Assembly (NCBI GenBank): GCA_965197275.1
Contig: CBDAMQ010000006.1
Coordinates: 1 to 64,000 of the forward strand
Length of the DNA: 64,000 bases
Source of the DNA: DASCOT01 sp965197275
Lineage (GTDB): Bacteria > Acidobacteriota > UBA890 > WLXD01
Direction of reading: 5' to 3'
The position numbers and the translations under genes were made by a program. How positions within the stretch are numbered: position 1 is the stretch's first letter; each line of letters starts with the position of its first letter. A model generated the notes under the pieces. It worked only from the letters and a program-made list of their open reading frames with translations, was not told where the DNA came from and made no database searches. Shown here piece by piece: positions 31,281-40,231 of the stretch.

Positions 31281-32602
31281 GCCACATCTTCCCCCGGACG
31301 TCGGGGGCAGCGCGCACGGCCGTTGCAGCCGAGGGTGTGTGGATCACCGATGCCGAAGGCCAGCGATATCTCGACGGATGCGGTGGCGCGATCGTCGTCA
31401 ACATCGGTCACGGCGTCGCGGCGGTTCGTCGGGCGATGGTCGAGCAGGCCGAGAAGATCTCCTATGTGCACGCCACGGACTTCACAACCGAGGCGATCGA
31501 AGAGCTTGGCGCGACGCTGGCACCGCTCGTTCCGATGGACGATCCGTCGGTGTATCCGGTATCGGGAGGCGGCGAGGCGATAGAAACGGCCTTCAAGATG
31601 TCGCGCTCCTTTCACCTGGCCAACGGACAGCAGGGTCGGCACAAGATCATCAGCCGCTGGGGCTCGTATCACGGCAACACCGTTGGGGCCCTCGATGCCA
31701 GCGGCCGCGCCCCGCTCCGCGCTCCCTATCTTCCGTGGCTCGATCGGGCGATCCACGTGACGCCGGTGTACGAGTACCGCTGCTCCATGTCGGCGCACCC
31801 GACCGATTGCGGCCTTGCGCATGCCGCCGAGTTGGAGCGGGTGATCGTCGAGCAAGGTCCTGACAGTGTGGCAGCGTTCGTCGCCGAGCCGATCGCCGGC
31901 GCTACCTTGGGCGCCGCGGTGCCTCCCGCTGACTACTGGCCGGCGGTCGCCGAGGTGTGTCGCCGCCACGGGGTACTGCTGATAGCCGACGAGGTGATGA
32001 CCGGCTTCGGCCGCACTGGCACCTGGTTCGGAGTCGACCATTGGGGAATACGCCCGGATATCATCGCCAGCGGCAAGGGTTGTTCAGCCGGCTACTGGCC
32101 GCTGGGCCTTACGATCGCCAACGGTCAGGTAACGGAAACGCTGATGCAGGCCGGCTTCGTACACGGGTTTACCTACTCGCACCACGCCATTGGCGCTGCT
32201 GTGGGCATCGCAGTGATCGAACGGCTCATCCGCGACGACCTCGTCACACAATCGCGAATCAAGGGCGAGCGCCTCAAGACGATGCTTACGCAGACGCTAG
32301 GCGATCATCCGCGCGTCGGCGATATTCGCGGCCGCGGCCTGCTCCTTGCCCTGGAGTTGGTCGCCGATCGTGATACCAAGGAGCCGTTTCCGCGCTCAGA
32401 CCGGATGGCAGAACGTGTCGTCGAGGCCTGCATACAGCGCGGGCTGATGGTCTACTCCAATACCGGGTTCGCTCGCGACGACGGTGCAGGTGATCTCATT
32501 CTCCTCGGTCCACCGTTCATCATCTCCGACGCCGAGCTGGAACAGCTGGTCGAGATCCTCAGCTCGGTTGTCGGGGACCTCGAGAGCCTGCCGCCGGCGT
32601 AG
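31277..32602 (+). CDS. Class III aminotransferase, second copy (beta-/omega-amino acid type)
   Basis: 441 residues starting MSHIFPRTSGAARTAVAAEG. Blocks of the omega-amino acid:pyruvate group: YLDGCGGAIVVNIGHGVAAV, VSGGGEAIETAFKMSR, SRWGSYHGNTVGALDASG, LLIADEVMTGFGRTGTWFG. The PLP lysine is in IIASGKGCSAGYWPLG. It shares little beyond fold with the other aminotransferase of the operon, so the two should act on different substrates. This group accepts beta-amino acids such as beta-alanine and beta-aminoisobutyrate, which suits 3-aminoadipate to 3-oxoadipate, the one remaining step. It is the last gene; its start overlaps subunit B. Confidence 0.85.
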   Translation: MSHIFPRTSGAARTAVAAEGVWITDAEGQRYLDGCGGAIVVNIGHGVAAVRRAMVEQAEKISYVHATDFTTEAIEELGATLAPLVPMDDPSVYPVSGGGEAIETAFKMSRSFHLANGQQGRHKIISRWGSYHGNTVGALDASGRAPLRAPYLPWLDRAIHVTPVYEYRCSMSAHPTDCGLAHAAELERVIVEQGPDSVAAFVAEPIAGATLGAAVPPADYWPAVAEVCRRHGVLLIADEVMTGFGRTGTWFGVDHWGIRPDIIASGKGCSAGYWPLGLTIANGQVTETLMQAGFVHGFTYSHHAIGAAVGIAVIERLIRDDLVTQSRIKGERLKTMLTQTLGDHPRVGDIRGRGLLLALELVADRDTKEPFPRSDRMAERVVEACIQRGLMVYSNTGFARDDGAGDLILLGPPFIISDAELEQLVEILSSVVGDLESLPPA

Positions 32603-32670
32603 CCGGCCCGGTACTGCGCAGGAGCGTGCTGCCGCGGGTCTGTTCGGAGGTCCGGCGCGAAAGCCGCCTA

Positions 32671-33684
32671 AGGTGTCATTCCGAGGACGTTGTTCACATC
32701 GGGGCTCACTTCTGAGATCAATGGGGTTGTCGACACCAAAGCTCAGAAGGAGCGCCCGATGCAGTTGCATGGTAACGCCCGCACGGCCATACCTACGCCG
32801 CGAGATGGTACGCCGTGTCCTGGAGCAGGCGAAGCCTGTGAAGGATACGGCGGCAGCCCTGAGCGTGTCGGACGGTGTTCAAATGGCTGCGTCGATACCG
32901 GCGAAGGCGAGTCGGGACTGGTTGATCGGAGCAGCCGACCGCACCGGTGTCCGCATCAAAGCCGGACGGTGCGCAGGATCCAGCGGCTGCGTCGCCACAA
33001 GTTGACGGCCTGGCAGATCAGCCAGCGAGTGTGTGTGCCACGCCGCCACGGTATCGGACTGGCTGCGTCGTTCGGGAATGGGTCGGGACCTGGAGCCCAA
33101 GGTGCCGGTGCGGCGTTACGAACGCAAAGACCTGGCGAGCTGCTACACCTGGATACCAAGAAGTGGCGCGGATCACCAAGCCTGGCCACCGCATCCATGG
33201 CGACCGCTCCAAGCGTATCTATGGTGCTGGCTGGGAGTATGCCCATGTCGCCGTGGACGATCACTCGCGGGCCGCCTACACGGAAGTACTACCGGCTGAG
33301 GATCAGCACACCTGCACGGCCTTTCTCGCCCGGGCCGTGGAGATGTTCGCAACCCACGGCGTATCGATCCAACGCGTCATGACCGACAACGGCCCCGGCT
33401 ACATCTCCAAGCGCTTCAATCTGCTGTGCCAGCAGCTCAACATCCGCCACATCTACACGAAGCCCTATACGCCGCGCACCAACGGCAAGGCCGAACGCTT
33501 CATCCGCACACTCAAGGAGCAGTGGGCCTACGGCACCTGCTACCGGACTTCGGCTCACCGAGCTCGCGCACTTGTCCCCTGGACGAATCGTTACAATCGT
33601 CACCGACCCCATGCTGGCATCGGCAGTCAGACGCCTATGTCCAGGCTCGAGGTGAGTCCGTGAACAACCTACTCAGAACTCACA
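32671..33684 (+). mobile_element. Decayed IS481-family insertion sequence
   Basis: About 1.01 kb with imperfect terminal inverted repeats: TGTCATTCCGAGGACGTTGT at 32674 onward against TGTGAGTTCTGAGTAGGTTG read inward from 33684; both continue into GTTGTTCAC. A CCTA is present on both sides (32667-32670 and 33685-33688), and one copy restores the interrupted repeat exactly, so it is the likely target duplication. The single transposase gene inside is broken by several frameshifts, so the element is no longer autonomous. Confidence 0.75.
32759..33663 (+). pseudogene. IS481-family transposase, frameshifted
   Basis: ATG with AAGGAG upstream opens MQLHGNARTA. Homology then shifts frame to REMVRRVLEQAKPVKDTAAA and back to GESGLVDRSSRPHRCPH and LTAWQISQRV (helix-turn-helix region). 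It continues LLHLDTKK (first catalytic Asp) and shifts again to RITKPGHRIHGDRSKRIYGA, GWEYAHVAVDDHSRAAYTEV, the second Asp in VMTDNGPGYISKRFN and the Glu in NGKAERFIRTLKEQW. All DDE residues can be found, but at least three frame changes split the gene, so no functional integrase can be made. Confidence 0.85.
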
Positions 33685-33718
33685 CCTAGTTCCGTTGGCC
33701 GGGGCCCACCGGTGGAAG

Positions 33719-33895
33719 GTGAAAGGCGCGGGGCCCTGTCGGCCGGGCCCCACCGGCACCGAGCTCGGCACCTCCGGGAGCCCCGTCCGCCCAACCTAGG
33801 CACACGGGCCTCCACAGCGATTCGCGGGTCTCCCTCCTCTCGGACCGGCGCTCATGGCCAGGACAGCCCTCTCGACAGGGCCCCGCGCCTTTCAC
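33719..33895 (-). repeat. Stem-bounded repeat element, copy A (177 bp)
   Basis: Arms 33719-33741 and 33873-33895 are perfect 23-bp reverse complements (GTGAAAGGCGCGGGGCCCTG + TCG). Read on the minus strand, the interior begins with a 56-nt core (33817-33872) that is identical to the core of copy B at 34123-34178. It ends in GGTGCCGAGCTCGGTG and a GGGCCCGGC motif, also shared with B. Nine of the 23 stem positions differ from copy B, but every change is compensated on the other arm. The unit looks like a structured RNA or hairpin element, or a palindromic mobile repeat. No coding capacity is apparent. Confidence 0.75.
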
Positions 33896-34094
33896 ATCAC
33901 CGTCGAGGTCACATACAGGAACTCCGAGTCAGCGCCAGATCTCGGAGTCCGCAAACCGGTCGTTTCCGCGCCGTGTGTCAGCACAACTCGGCGTCCCGAC
34001 TTCGATTCGCTGGACGGTCTCGAAGCTCGACGAACCTCTGAGGCTGCGATCGCAGCGTCGTCTTCTCCCCGCACCGACGATCTCCGCCGGTCGC

Positions 34095-34286
34095 CCGACG
34101 CTAAAGCCGCAGGGTTTCGTTGAGAGGGCTGTCCTGGCCATGAGCGCCGGTCCGAGAGGAGGGAGACCCGCGAATCGCGTTGTGGATACGACAGCACCGA
34201 GGTCGGGCGAACGGGGCTCCCGACCGAGGTGCCGAGCTCGGTGTCGGTTGGGCCCGGCCAACGAAACCCTGCGGCTTTAGCGTCGG
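34095..34286 (+). repeat. Stem-bounded repeat element, copy B (192 bp)
   Basis: Arms 34095-34122 and 34259-34286 are perfect 28-bp reverse complements (CCGACGCTAAAGCCGCAGGG + TTTCGTTG). The interior has the 56-nt core (34123-34178), then a possible hairpin GTTGT-GGAT-ACGAC. After it comes a longer hairpin, GCACC-GA-GGTCGGG paired with CCCGACC-GA-GGTGC around an 11-nt loop, with tandem GA facing GA. CCGAGCTCGG follows. Copy B is inverted relative to copy A; the 199 bp between them (33896-34094) contain two short palindromes and no gene. Its right end is 15 bp from the stop of the M14 peptidase gene. Confidence 0.75.
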
Positions 34287-34301
34287 AGCTCGGGGGAGTG
34301 T

Positions 34302-37300
34302 TTACTGCGCCCTCTCGTCGTCTTCATCTTCCGCCAATTTCGGCGGCCGTGGTCGATCGAGCCAGAGTCGGACTCCGCCGCCCCAGTGAGCTGCGCCCTT
34401 GCAATCGACGCTGTGCTCGCCCTCGTAGAGGTAATCAAGGATCGCTTTGTCCCACTGCAGCCCGGCGGTCGCAACGATGTCCATCCAGTCGCCGTAGGCG
34501 GTCTCGTCCGGTGCCTCGGTGCTGCCGTTCCAGATCGTCACACGCGGGTTGAACCCGCCCCCCTGGCCAGAGCGACCTCCCTTCAACGGCATCTGGACGT
34601 TGACCCCGTCGGTCATGTCCTGCCGGTAGATAACGGGCTCGTACTCGCCGCCGTAGCGCTGGTAGCGGTCGTAGGCGCGCTCGTTCATGGCGCGCACGTT
34701 TTCCGCCGCGTTGATGTAGCGCGTCACGTAGTCGCGGATGCTGAACGCGGCATCCTTGTGGCGCGGGAAGTCGGGATCGTCCAGATAGCCGAAGCCGGGG
34801 ATGAACCAGCCGCGGTTGACGCTCCAGTTGCGTTCGGTGATGCGACCGCGGCGTACCAGCCCGGCGTACTCGGAGAACAGCTGCACCACCTCGTGCGATG
34901 GGTACCCGTGCGGGTTGAGGAAGATGTCGGGGAGCCAGGTTCGCCATAGATTCGGCCGAACCTTCGACTCCGGGTAGATGGGCATGTCTTCCCGCCCACC
35001 GTTGGTTGCATCCTGGCCGAGCGAGCCCAGGTACCCGGCGTGGAGAATGAAGTCGGGGGTGATCTCGTACAGGTCGTAGGCCAGCTGTGCGCCGTCCGGA
35101 TTGGTGAACGGGTGGACGATCACGTTCACGTCCAGCAGCTTCTTCTTGAACTCGTCGTCGGTTAGCAATAGCTCGGCCAGCTTGAGCACATGACTGGTCG
35201 ATGAGACTTCGTTGGCGTGCTGGCGGGCGGAGTAGACGACGGTCGGCTTGTGGGTGGTGAACTTGTAGCGCGACCAGTGACTCGCCTCGATCGGGGGCAT
35301 GAGGACCATCGCCCAGATGTCCTTGCCGAGGTAGCTGCGACCGGCCCAGTACATTGTCGCCTCGGGGAACGTCGACATGCGGGCCAGGATGGCGTGCCCT
35401 TCGGGCGGCGGGATGGGTGTTTCCCACTGCACCAGTTCCTCGCCCTGATAGCTGTAGCCGCCGTCGGGCAGCAGCGCGGCGATCGCCGGGTAGGGAGCCG
35501 CGGTGCCGTTGGCGTCGAGCGTCGCGACTGTCTGGGTATCGCGGTCGATCTCCCATTCCCATGCGGCCGCCAGTCGGATCGTTCCCAATCCGTCGAAGGC
35601 GAGCTCATCGTCGTACAGGTCTCGAGCCCGAAGCTGTTCGAGATTGTCGATCATCGCCGTGGCCTGAACGGCGCTCATGACGCGGCTGTCGACCTGGTAC
35701 TCGTCGGCCTGCTGGAGCAGGTCAGCACGGTGGTCGTCCTCGAAGTCCACCTTGACGCGTAAGTCAATGCTGTCGAGACCCACCTGACCGCTACGCACCG
35801 TGGCTGCCAGCGCGCTCGGTCGTTCCACGGTGACCAGCGGGACGTCACGGCGTACTTGACCGGAGGTGCCATCGGCTTCGGTGTAGTCGATCACCACGGC
35901 GGGCCGGCTGGTGGCAAACCCGGTGAGGCGAATCTTCGCCCAGCCGCCTTCGCCACTGCTGTTGGGCCGCATGATCGGAATCACACGACCGATGTGGTCG
36001 AGCTCCTCGCCGCGCGCCATACGGCCCAAGACGCGGAAGAAGAACAGAGTGGGGAAGTAGATCTCCTCGTGGAGCGAGTCGAGCGACGAGATGTACTCGT
36101 TGTCGATCCCGAGGCGATAGTCCGGCTCGCTGAGGCTCACTTCGACCGTGAGCTCGCCGAAATAGGGGGCGTCGGAGCCCCGCGGGTTGCCCTCGTGTAC
36201 GTCCATGACGTGGTCGTACAGACCGCTCAGCGTCTGGCTCTGATAGTGATCCCAAAACGCTTCGATGTCGGTGACGATGCGCTCGTCGATCAACGTGTCG
36301 GCGCCGCTAGTGGCTCGGATCCAGCCGGTGCTGACGCGCACCAGCTCATAGTCGTCGAAGCGAGCGTAGTACGGCTGCAACACGTACTTGGGCTCGAATG
36401 TCCGGCGCAGCAGCTCGCCGCCGCTCGGTGAGGTCACGACGACCTCATAGGTCGGCGCGTCGAGCGGCGCCATCTCGAAGTCCACAAGCTCCGGATCGAT
36501 CGACAGGTCTGCTGACATGACCTCGTCGACCGGCCAGATCTCCTTCAGCCAGCGCACCTTGCTGTACATCGCCTGCTGCGGCCATTCCTCCGGCGGGCCG
36601 GTTTCGGCAAAGTGGACTCGGATGCCGCCGATCGCCGGGTCGGCGCTGTTCGACTGGATCCGACGGAGCTCGGGGACGATTACCTCGCGCAGCCACGAGA
36701 AGCCCTGTTTGAACGCCGAGAGCACGGTAACGTTGGTGCCGCCGGAGGAGGCTCCTGCTTCGATCAACAGGTCTCGGGCCTGCTCGGCGATCCGCTGTCG
36801 GACCTCGGGCGGCTCGCTCAGCCGGGCCTCCACTTGCACCGGCCGACCTCGGCGCACCCCCGGAATCACCCGCTCACGGAACTGCGTCCAGAAGGCGTCT
36901 ACCTCGGAGGGGACCTCGATCTCTTCTTCGCTGAGGACGGCGGCACTCTGCACGTCGCGATCGTCCATCAGCACCGACACGTCGGCGATGCCGAGAACCG
37001 CGAGGCGCTGGCGCACGACTGCCTCGAGCCCGGGTTCGATCTTCTCGAGCGAGACCGTTGCCTGGGCAGCCTCGATCTGTTTGCCGCGTAGCTCCTCTAT
37101 CATGCGGTCGAGCTTGTAGAGGGCCGCGGCTGCCTGCCCTCCCGGGCTGCGCTGCGAAAGGAATCGCCACACCGCAAGCTCGACCTGATCCACCGTGGCG
37201 CGATCGTGTCCGCGTTGCGACAGGTGGGGGAACTGCTGCGAAAGCTGCTCGAGTGCCCGCGCCACGCCGGCGGCGTCCGCGCCGGTAACCACCACGGCGC

Positions 37301-38594
37301 GCTTGTCGCCAAAGGCCGCCGGGACGATCTCGATGAGGCCCTCACCGGCAGCCAGAGCCTCGATCCGTCCCGGCGCCAGCTTGCCGTCCTCGACGAGCTC
37401 GGAGATCAGTGGGTGATCGATGCCGATGGTCACCAGGGTCGGCTCGCTGCCGGCCGCATCGATCTCGTCTGCCGGACGACCGAGAGGCAGGGTGACCCCG
37501 GCCGACTCCAGCCCCAGGCGTGCGGCCAGATCGATGGTGCCGTCGACGCCAGGGCCGGCGGCGCTCAGCACCGCATCGATCCGGTCGGGGATCACGTTGT
37601 TGTCGCTGTCGCCGAGCAACCCCTCCGCCTCGAACAAGGTCGACAGATCGAGGCCATCCTTGCCACCGGAACCCGGTCGGCCGGGCGTCGGGCGTGAGGG
37701 AGCGTCGGGTTCGACGCGCGGGATCTCGACGTCGACCACGTCGGCCCCCGTGGCGGTCAATGAAAGACGCAACCGCTGGGCGCCGCCGTACGAAAGCAAC
37801 TCGGATGGGTCGCCGTTATCGTCGTCGTCCGTCGCCTCGCTCTCGACGGCCCGCCGCGTCGGCACGTCCGCGAGCGCTTCGCGGGCGCGGCTCAGATCGG
37901 CGGCCGACAGGCTCACCATGACGTCGACGGAGGAAAATGATCCGTCACCGTCGGCATCGGCGTGGATCGCCGGTACGCTGACCTCCTGCACCGTGATCCC
38001 TTCACCGGCGAGATACTCCTCGACGTCGGTGGTCAGATCTGTCAGCGTGGCTCCGGTGGGTGATCCGACGTGCGGTAGCCGGCCGCCGAATGCGGCGGCG
38101 GCGGCGCGCGTACCGGCGTCGTCGGCGCCGGCGATCACCAGCCAATCGCGTCCGTCGGAGCTGGTTCGTGTCACCAGACCAGCTCCCGCGCTGAGCTCAT
38201 CGAGCGCCGCTACGCTGAGCCCGGCACGCTCGACGCCGGCGCGACCAACGGCGATGCCTATGCCTCCCTCGGGCGCCTCGCGGGGCATCGGAAGGTCCAT
38301 GGCCATGGTCTGGAAACCGAGGCGTGCGGCGACGTCGAGCGCCGCCGCCAGATCCGCCTCGGAGCGCTCGGCGCCAACGACAATCCCCGCAGCGACGAAG
38401 TCGACCACCTTGTCGCCATTGCGGTCCTGGAAGATCTGACCGGCCTCGAAGAGGCTCTCCAGGCCAGCCGCTGCGGCGTTTTCGCTCGCCTGTCCATCTG
38501 CCGGGGCGGGCACACCGACGGCACCCAAGCTGGCGACGAGTGCGACGAGAAGAGGCTTCCACAGGCGGCCCATCATGCGCCGTTGGATCATCAT
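34302..38594 (-). CDS. Very large secreted M14-family zinc carboxypeptidase
   Basis: 1430 residues; AGGAG precedes the ATG, which shares one base with the hyuB stop (TAATG). The signal peptide ends near GAVGVPAPADGQA. The N-terminal ~450 residues contain two diverged repeats, each with LF(E)A, an Asp/Asn-rich loop (DRNGDKVVDF; DSDNNVIPDR) and AARLG(F/L). A long middle region is unassigned. The peptidase domain near ~1080-1350 shows YSARQHANEVSS (Zn His and Glu), VHPFTNPDGAQLAYD, and a later histidine-rich LNPHGYPSHEVVQL. It would trim C-terminal residues from peptides outside the cytoplasm. The gene belongs to the operon with hyuAB and a symporter, which suggests peptide or cyclic-amide use. 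Confidence 0.8.
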   Translation of the reverse strand: MMIQRRMMGRLWKPLLVALVASLGAVGVPAPADGQASENAAAAGLESLFEAGQIFQDRNGDKVVDFVAAGIVVGAERSEADLAAALDVAARLGFQTMAMDLPMPREAPEGGIGIAVGRAGVERAGLSVAALDELSAGAGLVTRTSSDGRDWLVIAGADDAGTRAAAAAFGGRLPHVGSPTGATLTDLTTDVEEYLAGEGITVQEVSVPAIHADADGDGSFSSVDVMVSLSAADLSRAREALADVPTRRAVESEATDDDDNGDPSELLSYGGAQRLRLSLTATGADVVDVEIPRVEPDAPSRPTPGRPGSGGKDGLDLSTLFEAEGLLGDSDNNVIPDRIDAVLSAAGPGVDGTIDLAARLGLESAGVTLPLGRPADEIDAAGSEPTLVTIGIDHPLISELVEDGKLAPGRIEALAAGEGLIEIVPAAFGDKRAVVVTGADAAGVARALEQLSQQFPHLSQRGHDRATVDQVELAVWRFLSQRSPGGQAAAALYKLDRMIEELRGKQIEAAQATVSLEKIEPGLEAVVRQRLAVLGIADVSVLMDDRDVQSAAVLSEEEIEVPSEVDAFWTQFRERVIPGVRRGRPVQVEARLSEPPEVRQRIAEQARDLLIEAGASSGGTNVTVLSAFKQGFSWLREVIVPELRRIQSNSADPAIGGIRVHFAETGPPEEWPQQAMYSKVRWLKEIWPVDEVMSADLSIDPELVDFEMAPLDAPTYEVVVTSPSGGELLRRTFEPKYVLQPYYARFDDYELVRVSTGWIRATSGADTLIDERIVTDIEAFWDHYQSQTLSGLYDHVMDVHEGNPRGSDAPYFGELTVEVSLSEPDYRLGIDNEYISSLDSLHEEIYFPTLFFFRVLGRMARGEELDHIGRVIPIMRPNSSGEGGWAKIRLTGFATSRPAVVIDYTEADGTSGQVRRDVPLVTVERPSALAATVRSGQVGLDSIDLRVKVDFEDDHRADLLQQADEYQVDSRVMSAVQATAMIDNLEQLRARDLYDDELAFDGLGTIRLAAAWEWEIDRDTQTVATLDANGTAAPYPAIAALLPDGGYSYQGEELVQWETPIPPPEGHAILARMSTFPEATMYWAGRSYLGKDIWAMVLMPPIEASHWSRYKFTTHKPTVVYSARQHANEVSSTSHVLKLAELLLTDDEFKKKLLDVNVIVHPFTNPDGAQLAYDLYEITPDFILHAGYLGSLGQDATNGGREDMPIYPESKVRPNLWRTWLPDIFLNPHGYPSHEVVQLFSEYAGLVRRGRITERNWSVNRGWFIPGFGYLDDPDFPRHKDAAFSIRDYVTRYINAAENVRAMNERAYDRYQRYGGEYEPVIYRQDMTDGVNVQMPLKGGRSGQGGGFNPRVTIWNGSTEAPDETAYGDWMDIVATAGLQWDKAILDYLYEGEHSVDCKGAAHWGGGVRLWLDRPRPPKLAEDEDDERAQ

Positions 38595-40231
38595 TATCTC
38601 CTGGGTTCGTCGATGTCTCGCGACTCGCTGCCGTCGGCGGAGCCGTGCTGACCGTCAGCAGATCCGAAGCCACCGCCACCCGGGCTGCGCACGCTGACGA
38701 TGTCTCCTGCCTGGATCGATGCGGTGACCTTGCCTGGCAGCTCGCGCTCGCGGCCTCCGCTGATCAGCACGTTGCGGCCCGGGCGTCCAGAGTCGCCGCC
38801 TTGCAACCCGTACGGGCCTTTGACGCGGCGATCGCTGAGGATGGTGAGTTGGGCGGGGACCAGCAGCTGGATGTCACGACGTATTCCGTCGCCTCCGCGC
38901 CAGGTGCCGCTGCCTCCGGACCCGCGGCGGACCTCGTAGCGGGTGACACGGTACGGGTAGGAGTGCTCCAGAGCCTCCACCGGGGTATTCAAGCTGTTGG
39001 TCATGTGAGTGTGAGTGGCGTCCAAGCCGTCCGCGTACGGTCGTGCGCCCATCCCGCCGGCCACCGTTTCGTAGTAGGCGAACGGGGCCCCGGAAAGGTC
39101 GGTACCGCCGAGCGTCGTATTGTTCATCGTGCCGCTGCTGGCGGCCGGGATGACGTCTGGTATGGCCTGGGCGAGCGCCCCGAGCACCGTATCGACGATG
39201 CGTTGCGAGGTCTCGACGTTGCCCGCGGCCATCGCCGACGGCGCCCGGGCGTTGGCCAGGGAACCGTCCGGTGCCACGACCTCCAGCGGCACGAGGGTGC
39301 CGTGGTTCGACGGTATCGGGAACGGGACAATGGCGCGGAAGCAATAGAAGACCGCCGCCAGCGCGATGGCGTAGTTGGCGTTGATGCTGCCCTGCGCTTG
39401 TGGCGACGTGCCGGCGAAGTCGATGCGTGCGCTGTCGCCGTTGACGACGATCGTGGCGACGATGGCGAGCGGGCCGTTGCCTTGGCCGTCGTCGTCCATG
39501 CAGTCTTCGAAACGGTAGGTCCCGTCCGGGATCTGGAGGATCGCTTCGCGCGTCATGCGCTCGGCGTAGGTCATCAAGTGCCCCATGTATGCTTGCACGA
39601 CGTCGAGTCCGTATTTCTCCACGATCGAAAGCAGCCGCCGGAGCCCGGTGCGATTCGAAGCGATCTGAGCCGTGAGATCACCCTCGCGCTCTCGGGGGGT
39701 ACGCACGTTGGTGAGAATCAACGACATCACGTCGTCGACGATCTCGCCGCCGCGCAGCAGGTGCACCGGTGGAATGCGGATTCCCTCCTGATAGATGGAG
39801 GTAGCCAGCGGCATCGAGCCTGGGGTCATGCCGCCGACGTCAGAGTGATGTGCGCGGTTGGCGACGTAGAACGTCGGTTCGGTGCCGCCGGCGACGAAAA
39901 CCGGCTCGACCAGGGTGATGTCGGGCAGATGAGTGCCACCGCGAAACGGATCGTTGACCACCACCACGTCGCCAGGACCCATCCTGGTGTCCTCGATCGC
40001 TGCCGCCACCGACAGCGGCATCGATCCCAGGTGCACCGGCATATGGTCTCCTTGGGCAACGACCCGACCGGCGCCGTCGAAAACGGCGCACGAGTAGTCG
40101 CGCCGTTCCTTGATGTTGGGCGAGAAAGAGGTGCGACAGAGCGCCACACCCATCTCCTCGGCCGCCGAGTGGAACAGGTTGCGGAAAACCTCAAGCTGTA
40201 TGGGGTCGTACTCCACCGGTAGCGCGCTCAT
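38594..40231 (-). CDS. hyuB: Hydantoinase B/oxoprolinase family subunit
   Basis: 545 residues beginning MSALPVEYDPIQLEVFRNLF, typical of HyuB. Conserved blocks: CRTSFSPNIKERRDYSCAVF, AQGDHMPVHLGSMPLSV, VNDPFRGGTHLPDITLVEP, NRAHHSDVGGMTPGSMP (metal-binding histidines) and a glycine-rich C-terminus RYEVRRGSGGSGTWRGG. With HyuA it hydrolyses five-membered cyclic amides (hydantoins, 5-oxoproline) at ATP expense, or forms part of an acetophenone/acetone carboxylase-like enzyme. It overlaps hyuA by four bases. The exact substrate cannot be read; no racemase or N-carbamoylase is adjacent. Confidence 0.9.
   Translation of the reverse strand: MSALPVEYDPIQLEVFRNLFHSAAEEMGVALCRTSFSPNIKERRDYSCAVFDGAGRVVAQGDHMPVHLGSMPLSVAAAIEDTRMGPGDVVVVNDPFRGGTHLPDITLVEPVFVAGGTEPTFYVANRAHHSDVGGMTPGSMPLATSIYQEGIRIPPVHLLRGGEIVDDVMSLILTNVRTPREREGDLTAQIASNRTGLRRLLSIVEKYGLDVVQAYMGHLMTYAERMTREAILQIPDGTYRFEDCMDDDGQGNGPLAIVATIVVNGDSARIDFAGTSPQAQGSINANYAIALAAVFYCFRAIVPFPIPSNHGTLVPLEVVAPDGSLANARAPSAMAAGNVETSQRIVDTVLGALAQAIPDVIPAASSGTMNNTTLGGTDLSGAPFAYYETVAGGMGARPYADGLDATHTHMTNSLNTPVEALEHSYPYRVTRYEVRRGSGGSGTWRGGDGIRRDIQLLVPAQLTILSDRRVKGPYGLQGGDSGRPGRNVLISGGRERELPGKVTASIQAGDIVSVRSPGGGGFGSADGQHGSADGSESRDIDEPRR

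Larger units (their letters stand above)
32652..33716 (-). repeat. Third, truncated copy of the stem-bounded repeat, interrupted by an IS
   Basis: Removing the IS (32671-33684) joins 32652-32670 to 33685-33716. The joined sequence, read on the minus strand, is GGCCAACGGAACTAGGCGGC then TTTCGCGCCGG. It aligns without gaps to the 3' arm of the repeat at 34259-34286, with changes at only a few positions. About 15 bases of the interior (GCCGGGGCCCACCGG on plus) also match the other copies. The rest of this copy and its partner arm are missing. A neighbouring full copy begins at 33719. Confidence 0.65.

Noticed and set aside
33892..34261. Short frames in both strands across the repeats (33686-34301)
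   Set aside because: They fall inside the stem-bounded repeats and the same peptide pieces recur because the DNA is inverted; no ribosome-binding sites.
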